Assembly: GCA_003024175.1 (NCBI GenBank)
Contig: MDYQ01000448.1
Coordinates: forward strand, 62,001 to 126,000
Length of the DNA stretch: 64,000 bases
Source of the DNA: Planoprotostelium fungivorum
Taxonomy: Eukaryota > Evosea > Variosea > Cavosteliida > Cavosteliaceae
Reading direction: 5' to 3'
Position numbers and translations under genes: made by a program. Positions 12,176 through 23,567 of this stretch are shown one piece after another; positions within the stretch are counted from its first letter, which is position 1, and every line of letters begins with the position of its first letter. The notes beneath the pieces are model-generated. The model was given only the letters and a program-made list of their open reading frames with translations, ran no database searches and had not been told where the DNA came from.

Positions 12176-15100
12176 TCAGTGTAATCCAGACACTGTCACA
12201 CTCCCTCCATCGATCAAGTCTGTCATCCGATCAGCAACTCCTTCGTCTCCTCGACTCACTGCAGAGTTTGCAGAGATGTTGACCATCTCCTTAAGACACT
12301 GGGAGTTGAACAACTGTGCATCCTCCTCCTTGTCAAAATTGAAACCGACCCTCTTTGTCGGTGTCCTCAGCTCGTAGAACGTTTCAGAGTCTCGCTGCAG
12401 TGTGGCCTCCAAACCAAAGACCATATCCAAGAGAACCTGAATGGAATCAGAAGATGAGACGACGCATGCGATCATCACCTGCTCTCCTGCCGCAGCCAGC
12501 AGACGGATACTCGTGGGCTTCTCACCTACCATCGACAGGGTGACCTGTTGCATCCATCACAACGTGATGATGACCCGATCATCACCTTGGCTCTGTCATC
12601 ACCCAGCAGCCTCCAGTGGTTCTGCTCCCAGATGAAGCAGTTGATGGCTTGTTCAAAGAATTTGGTCTCCACCACACTGTCACTCGATCACGGACCGTTC
12701 AGTGAAAGAGAACTCACGGAGAATTCACGTGGTTCTGCGTCTCCGTCGTGCTGATGACTCGGTAGATTGCTTTGCTGCCAGAAACTCTCGGTGTCTGTCC
12801 GTCTCCAATGTACCTCAGCTCCAACGGATCCTGCCACGTCAGCTCCATCTACAACGCTGTAGATCGTCTCACGTCGTTCGACAGATTGTAGTGCGACAAC
12901 TTCTGCTCTCTGTCCATGATGATCTCTTCTTTTGTTTCCTTGTTTCTCGTCAAGAGAGTGAAATCGTTGGGGTCTAATTGTGAGTCATCCGGGTCTGCCG
13001 AATCTCTCTCCTTGTCCAACAACATCTTGAAGACGTCTCCAATCATGGCATCCATGTCGAAATGCATCAACTTGATGACGGAGCTCCTGCTCCACGTCAG
13101 CTCCACGATGGCTCCACGATGGTTCCCACCTGGGAATGGTGATCTGCAGTCTCAATTCGTTGGGCTGCTGCTTGTATTCGTGGGCCAGAGGTATTCCTTC
13201 CGTGTTGATCTTGTTGAGAGAGTCTCTGAATGCCACGGTGGAAGATCTCACTCTCTCCAGAATGGTCGTCACTTGTTCAGAGGAATCGTCCTCGTTCCTG
13301 TTCTTCTCTATACTGTCCCTCCTCAACTTTTCCTGTCGTCACACTGAGTCATGACGCTCATGACGATGAGCTCACCTCATCAGGTGAGAATTGGTCGCTG
13401 GTGTCGGGGCTGACGATCTTGTCTGCGGGAGGTGAAGTCTCGCAGTTCAATTCTTCTTCGGTGAGAAAATCCAAGTGCCAGTTCAACTTGACGACGACGG
13501 CCGTGGTGTTGTCCATGGTTCCCATGGATAGTGCGTAGTCCACCAGGCGCTTGGATGCTTCCTCCGGAGAGTCGAATCTGCGAACGATGTCGCAGGCCTT
13601 CTGATCACTGACGACGTCCCACAGTCCATCTACAACGGTGTGAGGAACAGATGGTGAGTGATGTTGTTCGTGATGATGCGTCGTGGTGATGAGATCATCA
13701 TGACAACGTGAAGTGAATCTAGAATGTGCGAATGCGACTCACCGGATGCGATGATGACCCACTTGTCCTTGGGTGTCAGCTCTTCGACTCTTATCTCTGG
13801 TTCAGAGATGACCATCTTAAGTGGTTCCTTCAGTCTCAGATCTCCAAAGGATCGACTCATGGCCTTATCAACATCAGCCTACTGACCCAAGATATCACGA
13901 GAGATATCTTCAGACACTCACCAGATCTCCCGCCACTCGGAAACAATTTCCTCGGAAGATGACCTCGCCTGCACACGTCAATCTACAACTCAATCTACAA
14001 CGCGAGAAATCAAATAAAATCACCTCCTGCCTTTTCGACTCTCGCCAACTCATCGTCACGATCGGGCTTGTGATCTTCCGTCAGACGTATGGCCGTCTTA
14101 TCTCTGCAGAGAACCACCCTCGAATCACCGGCGTGGGCGGTATACAACTTGCAGTCCACGATCATGGCGATGGCACAGGTGGATCCGTCCATGAGATAGT
14201 GCTTCCTGCACTGCTCTAAAAAGTCTTCGTCTGTCTTTCTGAAACCTTCCTTGATGCTCTCTTCGAATCTTCCGCGCGCGAAATATTCCGAGTTGAAGAT
14301 GTTGAAGTGGAGGACCTGGAGAGGTCAGAAAATGGGAGGGGGAGGGGTGGTGGTGGATGGCATCACCTCTGCCAAGTAGTTGGCACAGCGGACACCGCCA
14401 TGACCATCAAAGACACCAAAATAGCCGACCTTAGAGAACAAGTTGATGACGTCATCCATCATCTTCTTAGGTGGTATCTGTCTCAATCTACAGAAGGTGA
14501 GACAACTAGTGGAATGTCTTACGTCACCTGGGTATGACGATGCATCTGTCCTCCATATAGTCTCTGTGACCTTGACATTCATAGAAACCAGTGTTGGTGA
14601 GGAAATACAAGAGGTGGTTCTGATTGATGTGCAGAGAGTCCTGCATTGGGTCATCATCATCATCATCACATGCAAGATGTCATCCGATGTTTCTCCTCAC
14701 CTCTACGACTTCGGCTCGATCGGAGAGGTTACCGGTAGACATGGCTCTGCTCCTCTTGATGTTGGACATGATCGATCGACTGTTGAGAGATGTTCTAGTG
14801 ATGCTGCGGATACCTCCCTTGTTTTTCTTGCCGGTGGGGGCTGGCACGTTGTCTATCGAAATGAGATGGAGATGGAGGTGAAGATGTCGATCTCACCGGT
14901 GGTAGCGGGCTTGAAATTGACCGAACGAGTGTAGATGTATTGTTCAGAGGGAACAAGAGCTTGTCGTGCATAGATCTTATCTCTCATGTAATGTAAGAGG
15001 AACGAGAGGGACTTGTTGTTGTAGGCAAAGGGTGGTGGTGATTCGATGGGATTCCCAAAGAGAGTCAACTCCTTCAATGTGGATCTGGAAAGATGGTCAT

Positions 15101-15646
15101 TGAAATGGACATGGAAGTGAGGGAGCTGGAACTCACATGGCCACGAAGGGTGTCAAGATGCGGATGTGGTTATTGTGAAGGTGAAGTGTTCTGAGATTCA
15201 TCAGAGCGCAGATGGTGTCGGGGAGTCCAGTGAGTTGGTTGTTGTTGAGATAGAGCTTCCTCAATTTTCGAAGGTCTCCAATCTCCTTCGGAATGGACCT
15301 ACAGTTGGTGTCAGGAATGGGATCGTGTACGTCCGGTAGACGTCACTCACTTGAGGAGGTTGTCTTCCAAGTGCAGCTTGACCAAGAGGGTCATTTTACC
15401 GATCTCTTTAGGTATCTCTTCGATCTGATTTCCATTGATGTATAAGACTCTTAGGTTATAGAAGGATGTTGACTCGATCAATTGCGAAGGAAAGGTTGTC
15501 AGACGGTTTTGTTGCATGAAGAGCGATTGGAGTCTCTTCTCTTTCGATTTGGAATCATCTGTGAGAAAGCCAGCGAGGTCGCTATCCTTGATGCATTCTA
15601 AGTTCTTCTTCGATAAATCGAGCCGTGGTGAGGGACCCTTCAGCAT
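12176..15646 (-). CDS. LRR-PP2C-ubiquitin-like-EVH1 multidomain phosphatase
   Basis: The protein starts at 15646 with PRLDLSKKNLECI. Leucine-rich repeats follow (NLRVLYINGNQIEEIPKEIG, then LRKLYLNNNQLTGLP, to about 14.9 kb). Next is a full PP2C Ser/Thr phosphatase domain with metal-binding motifs VGYFGVFDGHGG, AHAGDSRVVLCR, MSRSFGDLRLK and DGLWDVVSDQ, plus MDNTTAVVVKLN. The C-terminus has a ubiquitin/RA-like segment (NELRLQITIPGG to LSHYNLSND) and an EVH1/WH1-like domain (NCFIWEQNHWRLLG, KVTLSMVGEKPTSIRLL, VGFNFDKEEDAQLF). LRR-PP2C pairing recalls PHLPP phosphatases and fungal adenylate cyclases; the tail would couple it to a GTPase or proline-rich partner. One intron (12849-12872) appears to be only 24 nt. 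The domain order follows from continuous splice phases. Confidence 0.8.
12847..12864. repeat. Palindromic ATCTACA...TGTAGAT hairpin in a 24-nt intron
   Basis: The arms ATCTACA (12847-12853) and TGTAGAT (12858-12864) are exact inverted complements with a 4-nt loop. On the minus strand the intron runs 12872 to 12849, from GTGAG to GTTGTAG. It carries an in-frame TAG, while the protein frame resumes at once with MELTWQDPL. This is the clearest hairpin copy of the dispersed intron motif described in the findings. Confidence 0.7.
13630..13742 (-). other. PP2C intron ending in the motif CGTTGTAG
   Basis: The intron interrupts the PP2C active-site motif between VIIAS and DGLWDV. Its donor GTGAGTCG lies at 13742 and its acceptor CGTTGTAG ends at 13630. 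Removing it restores the expected IIASDGLWDV, so here the repeated motif supplies the 3' splice site. Confidence 0.85.
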
Positions 15647-15822
15647 ATTAAGTGGTATGTTCCGTCGTCTTCAGGACCGAAAGAGAGAACGATGTGTGTG
15701 GTGTACGGAAAGATACCGTCTGTATCCCCTGTTCGATTCAGTTCCGCACACTCTGACTCTGCGGGTAAGATGGGGTTGTGTTTTGGACGGCTGAGGTATT
15801 TTATTCTTTTTAATTCAACAAC

Positions 15823-16560
15823 ATGGATGCGGAGGATGAGCCAGTGCAGAAGGCAGCCCCTCTGAATATACAATCTAAGAACCCAGGAAAGTCTGTCATA
15901 GAGAGGTATTACACTCAGCTTTATTCCATCAGTGAGTTGATCAGATCACATTAACGAATCGTTCTGATCGTGACAGATGACAATCGAGGAGACCAGTACG
16001 TTTATAAGCATCTGAATGGGTCAGTGATCTTATCTAGTACCTGATCATAATCTGTCGTTCATTCTGATTATGTCAACAGACTATTCGTTATTGGTTTAGC
16101 CTCAACACATGAGATATTTTCTGATCAGTCCATCTCCATCAGCAAAGTTAATTTCGACGTGGGCGGTCGTAGTCGTTTAGACAATGTAGTCCATGGGAAG
16201 GGGAAAAAGGGAGGCATCCGTCTGAAACCAGAAGAACCGTTATGCCAGGTGATACATCGTCATCTTCGCTCTCAAGTCTGAAGACTGCAGGTGACGACAT
16301 CTGACGATAAGGTGCACATCATCCGAAGCTGTGTCGCTGGATCTCTATTGGAAGTGAACGAGAAGCTGTTGACCGATCCTAAGCTTCTTAAAGAAAAGGT
16401 CAGTGGTGCATTGATCAGCGATGGAGTGTTGTTCTGATCAACACACTAGGGAGATGTTGAGGGATGGGTGGCCATCATCCAACCCAAGTTCAGTGAGAAA
16501 GACAAAATAGACCATCTGAACAGTCTCGAACAATACAAATCTGCCAGGGGTCTCGAATGA
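15823..16560 (+). CDS. ABITRAM: ABITRAM/FAM206A (Simiate) family protein
   Basis: Five short exons encode about 170 residues. Family-typical blocks are PGKSVIERYYTQLY near the N-terminus, FVIGLASTHEIF, VNFDVGGRSRL, KGGIRLKPEEPLC, HIIRSCVAGSLLEVNEKLL, and the end EGWVAIIQPKFSEKDKI. In animals ABITRAM/Simiate is a small protein with a lipoyl-like fold linked to actin filaments and nuclear speckles; its function in protists is not known. It is transcribed divergently from the LRR-PP2C gene with only 176 nt between the start codons, so the two probably share a promoter region. Length fits the family. Confidence 0.85.
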
Positions 16561-16715
16561 ACCGACACGAGTGAACATCCTACGTCATCACTGCACCATC
16601 CAACATGCCCTCCTTCACCTGAGTCGATACATCACCAGTTAGATCTTTCAACTGTTTCGAATAAATGAACCGTTAAGGTTGAGACAAACGAGAGGCGATG
16701 TGTGACAAGTTTGTA

Positions 16716-17205
16716 TTACGCTGGAGGTGCTTTCGGTGTTGTTGTTCTGAATTTGGGTTCCTTTGGAACGGTTTTGGCACCGAACAGCCTCGACCAGAAA
16801 GATCCCTTCTTCTTCAACTTGGCCTGTTGGATCTTAGTGGACAGATAGGCATCTGCATTATATACAATCGCGGGGAACTCCATCTCTCTCGTGATGGGAA
16901 ACTGGACGATGTCAATCACGACTCATCGTTTCATCATGTTCCACCTCCTTCTTGTGTGTCTCTTCCTTCAATCTCGCCACGGCATCGATCTGCTTCTTTC
17001 CATCGGTCAACAGAGCTCTAATCTTGGCAGGCTCTGTCTCATTTCTGTTCGCCTCGAACTGTGACCGACCGGATACTAAGAGCACCTCTCTCAGAGTGCG
17101 TCCCTGTCGATTGGGTCTGGCCGGATATGTATGAGCAGCTCTGACGGCCTTGCGGTATAGAAATAGAGCTTCTTGGTGGAGCGTGGGTGGCTTGAATCCT
17201 ACCAT
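16716..17205 (-). CDS. LYR-motif (Complex1_LYR) protein
   Basis: Exon 1 (16945-17205) and exon 2 (16716-16901) are separated by a 43-nt intron. Near the N-terminus HQEALFLYRKAVRAA contains the Leu-Tyr-Arg tripeptide of the LYR family. The basic helix and F of the fold follow (SQFEANRNETEPAKIRALL), then a Lys/Glu helix. LYR proteins bind the mitochondrial acyl carrier protein and act in complex I, Fe-S cluster or respiratory-chain assembly. The second exon adds a basic C-terminal extension (FWSRLFGAKTVPKEP) not usual in small LYRM proteins, so I cannot assign a subfamily. It starts 95 nt from CTU2, head to head. Confidence 0.7.
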
Positions 17206-17300
17206 GTTGATGGTGACGTGATGTGATGCTGATCACGTGAGCTTCAGGCACGTTGTAGGAGCGTCTCAGCACGTGATTCCTGTTTTTCTCAAACGCGAAC

Positions 17301-19030
17301 ATGAGCGAGGGTGGAAAGTTTGAAGACAATTCCTGTGGAGAGGTACCACCGGAAGAGGCGAGAAGACAAGCGGTGCGTTTGTGATGGAGAAATGGAATCT
17401 GTGTGTGATATCATCATTCAGGATCGATTGAAGAAGAAGATATCGGATATCTGCGTCAAGTGCAGAACTGAGAAGTCGACACTTTTGTTCCGAAAGGAAT
17501 CTATCTGCTGGTGAACTCCATCGTCTCTGATACATTGTAACTGTCGTTCAGGCCCTGCTATGAGGACCAAATCATTCGAAAGTTTAAGACGCAGTTGAAC
17601 GCAACGAGGAAGAACAAATCACAATTAGAGAAAGTTCTCATTGCCTTCTCGGGTGGCCCATCTTCTCGGTGAGACGCACGCATTACTTCTCAACCTCCGT
17701 GTTGATCATCTGTTCAGAGCGCTCATTCACATCTTGAACGAATGTATCCTGGGAAGAAGCAATCAGGCCTCTGCCTTCTTCGAGATCGGAGGCATCATCC
17801 ACATTGATGAGTCTGGAGTGACCAAACCAGAGGTACCATTATCTTCACATCCCTCATCATGTCCGATCACCTCCACTTCTTCCACCATCTCACACCATCA
17901 TCTAGACTGCGGAAGAGAAAGAAAAGTTGGCACAAGTGGCTGCATCTTACAACATCCCTTACCACTCTGTACCCTTCGGCAGCATATTCAATGATTCTGA
18001 AAATCCAACCCAAGAGACGAACCGAGAGAAGATCGAGAAGCTCATGCAAGGGTGACACATCCATCGAAATTCTCACACACACCGACGCTCCATAGATGCA
18101 CGACGAACACCACCCGTGAAGACATCATCTTCCACATGAGAAACCTCCTCATCGCAAACACGGCCAGGACATTAGGGTGAGACGTCTACGCTCTCGTCTG
18201 TATTCACCTCAAACCCAGATACGAGAAGGTCCTGTTCGGTACGAGTGCCAGCCGCATGGCCACAACTCTCATCTCTCTCGTGTGCAAGGGAAGGGGTTAC
18301 AACGTAGCACAAGAGATCGGCAACAATGACACGAAGTACGGAGGTGAGTTGTAGATCGTCGATCTCCTCACGGGGGTGACACGTCATCTGACGTCATCAG
18401 ACGTGCAGTTCGGTTACCCCATGAGAGATTTTCTTGGAAAAGAAGTGTCCGTCTACAATCACCACAAGCACTTGGAGGATGTCTTCTTACCCTCTCTGGA
18501 CACGAAGACCTCTGATCCTAAATTTAGCATCGACCATTTGACTGAATGTGAATGAGACGTCTTACGTGATATCATATGGATGACGTCATCAGCTTTCATC
18601 GAGGGATTACAAGTGGATTTCTCACACACCGTTCACACCTTGTTACGCTCCAGCGTCAAACTAACTATGCCAAAAATAGACCAGCCCATGACCTGTTCCA
18701 TCTGTGCCGCTTCGTTACTTCCATCTACAACGAGCCAATCCATCGGGGGAGAAGGGAAGGAAGACTCTTGCTGCGGAGAGAACGGCTGCGGAGGTGAAGA
18801 GTGGCTCGTTGTAGTTGTACGATTTACGGACAATAGATGGTGGATGTGAGAAGGTGAAGACACCACAGGCCAACATCAGCGATTACGTGTGTGGGGGATG
18901 CCACAGAGTGATGAACGAGATATCTCCTCAAGTTCTACCTCCATACGTACAACACAACGCAGACCGAAACGGTAGGTCGAGCAGACTGCGATCGCAGATT
19001 GAAGACTACCTCTTGGACGATGGAGAATAA
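17301..19030 (+). CDS. CTU2: Cytoplasmic tRNA 2-thiolation protein CTU2 (NCS2)
   Basis: The protein works with CTU1/NCS6 to thiolate the wobble uridine of Lys, Glu and Gln tRNAs. It opens with a zinc-binding CVKC...CWPC pair. Next come the degenerate PP-loop LIAFSGGPSSR at an exon junction (about 17660), ALIHILNECIL, the block NTTREDIIFHMRNLLIANTA, FGTSASRMATTLISLV, and YPMRDFLGKEVSVYN. A second zinc site near the C-terminus has CSICAAS and CGGCHRVM. Exons join with consistent phases; intron 18344-18400 carries GTTGTAGAT just after its donor. The Ser/Gly/Cys-rich stretch between the two C-terminal cysteine pairs (18715-18800) is less certain. Confidence 0.92.
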
Positions 19031-19086
19031 AAGGAAGAGAAGGCGTATTTATCGCAGGTTACAGACAGTGACGAAAGATGGCCCCT

Positions 19087-19786
19087 TTAGAGCTGGGCCT
19101 TCACGTAGACGTAGGTACCTGCCAAGTCTCTACCGCTGAGTCTGACCACCACTCTTCCATCGACGACACTGACCTTCTCCTGCACTCTTCTAAAGAACAT
19201 ACCGTTCTCTAACTTGACCAAGCTGACGTCCTTCACATGATGAGACTCTTCATCTCGAATGCATCCTCACCTGGACCGATGCATCGACGACGATGGGAGA
19301 GACGAGGGTCACTGCGAGGGTCGAGTCTGCATTAGATGTCTCTACTTTCAAACCGGCCTGAACTGCACCGTTGAATGATCTGAAGTTGATTCTGTCGAAG
19401 ACTGAGGGGAGGGCTACAGACAGATCGGCCACGGCAGAGACCTTAATGCGGGCATCGACTGCGGAAGACACTTGAAGGAGGCAAGTGGAGGGAAAGACTT
19501 GAGGAATGAGATCTCTCAGGGGGAGGATCTCGTTGATGAAACCGACAAAGGGAAGGCCCGAGGTGGGTTGATCGATGGCGATGTTGTTGGTGATGGAAGC
19601 ATGGATGTCAGAATAAACGGTGAAACTGGACGTCGAGCAGAAGGCTGAGCGAACGTTTAGCGTCTGTATTATCTTATTCCGCACGTCACCTTTAGCGTCT
19701 AAGAGGGTGTCGGTGGATGTGATGTCCTGAGCCTTGGACAGACACACAAAGGCCAGTAGTAAAGTGAAAGCGTAGAAGTAGTTCAT
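19087..19786 (-). CDS. Secreted protein of unknown family
   Basis: The protein starts MNYFYAFTLLLAFVCLSKAQ, a clear signal peptide with cleavage likely after SKA. The mature part, about 190 residues, is a beta-rich Ala/Val/Ser sequence with few charges and two cysteines (SAFCSTSS and STCLLQV). It ends LSGRDLAGTYVYVKAQL. One intron of about 43 nt (near 19230-19271) precedes the last exon. No catalytic motif is seen and I do not recognise the family. It resembles amoebozoan secreted or surface proteins in general composition only. Confidence 0.7.
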
Positions 19787-20250
19787 GTGTTCGTGAGTAG
19801 TTCGTATTCGTACAGTGCGTTGCGTGAAGCGGGAGCGTGAGATATTGAATAGACCGTCCCAGCCAGCGTCGTGGAAGGAGGTGGAAAGTTGCGTAGACCT
19901 CCCTCATCATGTGCGATTGTCCTTCCACCGTGAGGAAGTCTCCGTCTCATCACCGAGCTATCGATATGAAACTTATCACCTTGACTACGGAGGAGTGAGA
20001 AAATCTCCGGCTAAAAGTGACATGGGCTACAAAAAAAAGTAGGGTCGCTCAGTGTTGTGCTACGAATGAGCGTGTAAAAAAAAAGAGGTGAAACGATTCC
20101 AGACACCGCATCATCAACCGTCAGCGAACATCTCGAGGACGATAGATAAGAACGGTATTCGAGGAACTGCAGGTCAAAGAAGAGAGCCCTCTCGATAGAA
20201 AGAGGGAAGACTACATTTCTCGTGATTGCATTGTGGATCGATAAGGACAC
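19787..20250. other. Divergent intergenic region
   Basis: This 464-nt stretch separates the start codons of the secreted-protein gene and TUP1. It holds no coding frame I would defend. It contains short A-runs near 20031 and 20077 and presumably both promoters. Confidence 0.5.
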
Positions 20251-22504
20251 ATGTATGCACCTCATCCACCGAGGCAAGTCCCCGTGGCGGGGCGCATAGC
20301 CGAACAGCTCGAGAATCTCAAGAGCGATTTCGATACCATCATCAACGAGCACAACATGTATAAAGTCCAGAGGGATGAGCTCGAGCGTAAAGGTGGGCAG
20401 TACACTTTTGGGCCGAAAGGGAACAGAAGACTGATTTAGATCTCAGTCACAAGTCAAGTGGGTGAACTGAGCACAATACAGCAAACAATATATGAACTCC
20501 AACAAGCACATGCAAAGATCAAAGCACAGTGAGTCATTACTAAAAGAGATCACCTGTCAAATATCGGAAACTATCTCTCTTCCTTTTCTCCACACACCAT
20601 GATAATCATCATCCTCAAACAACTTCCAGGTATGAGGAAGAGATCCACCGACTCAGAAGGCAACTCGAACTGGGCCCCGGAGGTCCAGCTCCTTACTCAG
20701 GTATCATATCATATCCCATCTTCAATACCCATCTCACCCCATGTCCAGCCGGTATCGCAGCTCCCATTCCTTCTCTTCACATGCCGGGCGTGGGAGTCCC
20801 AGGTGCAGCCCCTTCACCCCAATCAAGACCACCCACCGGCCCCACCATTCCACCTCCCGACAAGGGTATGACATGCATCTCCATCTCCATCTCATCCTCC
20901 CAGGTATCATGTCGGGCGCTCCCGGTGGCATGTTCTATCCTCCCATGTCGGGTCCATCTGCCGCCGATGCCGCCAAGCGTGGCTCACCTTTCCAACCCAC
21001 CGGACCCTCCATGAACCCCCTGCCCATCACCAACAAGCGTACTCGAGAGGAGCCCTACGCTTACCCCGTACCAGCCGGTAACCCTCCATAGTCGACATTT
21101 CTAAACGTCGACAGAAATCTCAGAAGAAAAATTCACTCCAAAGCCTCCCGCCAGAGCCGAACCCGTCGAAGTGAAAGACGAAGGAGCTCCAAAGATGAAG
21201 ACGGGAAACAGCAGCACGTCTAACGGACAAGGCGAAGACGGACTCGACTGGATGGTAGGATACAACTCTGGTGTCCAGACGAATCTCAACATCGATCTGT
21301 CCCACAATCTAGATCACTCGAGCGTCGTCTGCTGCGTTCGATTCAGCAACGATGGAAAGCATCTGGCTACCGGCTGCAACAAGAGCGCTCAGATCTATGA
21401 CGTTCAGACAGGAGAGAAAGTATAGTGAGTGCATCGAATGTCTTTAGAGGTTGACGAGAGCAGCACCTTCTCTGAGGACCCTGGCAAAGATGGTGACTTG
21501 TACATCCGGTCGGTGTGTTTCTCTCCCGACAACAAGTTTCTCGCCGTGGGAGCGGAAGACAAGACGGTCAAGGTGAATGGCGCGTTGTAGATGGAATATC
21601 AATGACGTGAAAAGGTGTGGGACGTGGAGAACCGATGCATGCACCACACGTTCGCTGGTCACGGCTCTGACATCTACTCGCTCGACTTCTCTCGTGATGG
21701 AAATCTCATCGTGTCTGGAAGTGGAGATCAGAAGGCGAAAATCTGGGATCTGAAGAAGCAGGAGTGTGTGTTCACTCTCGGTAATGATGAGGTGGGGCCG
21801 AAGGATGGTGTCACCTCCGTTGCTTTCTCTCCCGATGGAAGACTCGTCGCTGCGGTGAGTCTCTTTTTATTCTCTTTCTCTCTTTTTATTCTCTTTCTCT
21901 CTTTTTGTTTTCACGGATGATGTATCGATAAAAATGAGGATAAGAAATAAAACGAAATAAAAGACTCATTTGGGACAGGGATCGCTCGACCGCATCGTGA
22001 GAGTTTGGGACACGACTTCTGGATATTTCTTGGAGAGATACGAGGGACATTTAGACAGTGTCTACTCTGTCGCCTTCTCTCGCGATGGAAAGACATTAGC
22101 CTCCGGCTCTCTAGACAAGACCCTGAAGCTGTGGGACATCACTGGTGGAGGCAAGGGAAGATCCAGGTGTAGATCCACCTTCACTGGACACAAGGTGAGA
22201 CATCGTCTCATGGCACATCACGCTGATGATGGTGAAGGACTACGTTCTCTCTGTGGCCTTTTCACCCGACGGGAACTGGTTGATCTCCGGGTCGAAAGAC
22301 AGATCGGTGCAGGTGAGATGGTGGAGAAGTGGTGGGAAGCTGATGGAGAATCAGTTCTGGGACCCCAGGTCGGCCATCACCCACATGATGCTGCAGGGAC
22401 ACAAGAACTCGGTCATCAGTGTCGCCGTCAGCCCCACTGGAAAACACTTTGCCACGGGGAGTGGAGACTGTCGTGCCAGGCTGTGGAGATTCTTCCTCAA
22501 TTAA
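20251..22504 (+). CDS. TUP1: TUP1-type WD40 transcriptional corepressor
   Basis: The N-terminal helix ([21 protein letters not shown] onward to [10 protein letters not shown]) matches the Tup1 tetramerisation domain that binds Cyc8/Ssn6. A Pro/Gly/Met-rich linker follows (20700-21100). Then comes [20 protein letters not shown] and six or seven WD40 repeats, for example [54 protein letters not shown] and [19 protein letters not shown]. It ends [12 protein letters not shown]1 recruits histone deacetylases to repress promoters. Intron 21573-21614 carries CGTTGTAGATGG. The intron at about 21855-21979 has a tandem CTCTTTTTATTCTCTTT repeat. Confidence 0.92.
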
Positions 22505-22709
22505 TTCCTCTAGCATCGTGTCTTCTCTTCTTCTCTATTGTGTTCTATCCATCGTGTCTTCTCTTCTTCTCTGTCTCTTCTATCCATTGTCATCGGTTGT
22601 GTGTTCTTCCTCTGTCATTTGGCTGGGAGGAATGTTTGTAGATGAATAACGGTTTTTACGGATTATTCCACAAGACAGGGTCAACTGAAGGGGAGACCAC
22701 AGATACACT

Positions 22710-23558
22710 ATGGTGAGAAGAACTGTTCTATCGATTACCTAACGATGGAGAAATCCGTCATGGTTAGAATGTTCGATCTTTGAAATCGAGATGATATCGT
22801 ATCACATCTTTGATTCTTAACTTTTATTGCAGTTACCACTTTCCCTCCTACGTACCGCACAAGGACATCCAGTCGTGAGTCTTTAAAATCGTTAACAAGT
22901 TGAGATCTGTTTAATGTGGGATAGCTGGTAGAGCTGAAAAATGGAGATACTTACAACGGTTATCTCGTTAGCTGCGACAGTTGGATGAACATCAACCTCA
23001 GAAGAGTCATTCACACATCGAAGGTGCGAATCTTTATGATTTTCCATCATCAGAATCATTCTGATCTGAGAAAGGACGGAGACCAATTCTGGAAGATTGC
23101 AGAGTGTTACGTCAGAGGTAACACCATCAAATTCCTCGGCATCTCAGATGAAGTCATCAACTTGGTACAGAAGGAGGAAGAACAAGCACAACTGCAGCCA
23201 GGTGAATCACTCTCCATACATCTCTCTCATCTAATTCTCAACAGCTGGCTCACGTGGTAAGCCTGACCGTGGAAGAGGAAGAGGAAGAGGAGACAGAGGA
23301 GACAGAGGAGGAGACAGAGGAAGAGGAGGAAGCAGAGGAGGAAGAGGTGAGTCCCTCACTCCCATCATGAGACATCCCATCATGAGACATCCCATCGGAC
23401 ATCACACATCTGACGACATGCAGGAGGTGACAGAGGAGGCGATAGAGGAGGAGAGAGAGGAGGAAGAGGAAGAGGTGAGAGTTCTATAGAAGCGACCCTG
23501 AACTTGTGCAGGAGGAAGAGGAGACAGAGGAGGAAGAGGAAGGGGAGGACAACATTAA
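22710..23558 (+). CDS. LSM4: U6 snRNA-associated Sm-like protein LSM4
   Basis: The first coding exon supplies only the ATG (22710-22712); the next begins [14 protein letters not shown]. The Sm fold follows with [30 protein letters not shown] and [19 protein letters not shown], then DEVINLV. LSM4 is part of the LSM2-8 ring on U6 snRNA and the LSM1-7 ring in mRNA decay. The C-terminus is a long RGG/RG tail (23255-23558) interrupted by two short introns, as in animal and plant LSM4, where arginine methylation and P-body targeting are known. The stop lies nine bases from the stop of the convergent Sel1 gene. Confidence 0.93.
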
Positions 23559-23567
23559 AATGAACAT

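Noticed and set aside
11963-12184. Plus-strand frame with a Lys/Thr-rich start (MFATPKKSSRTKIHALKPEQ)
   Set aside because: There is no recognisable domain and no splice partner, and it lies between two minus-strand genes. Left out as unsupported, though not excluded.
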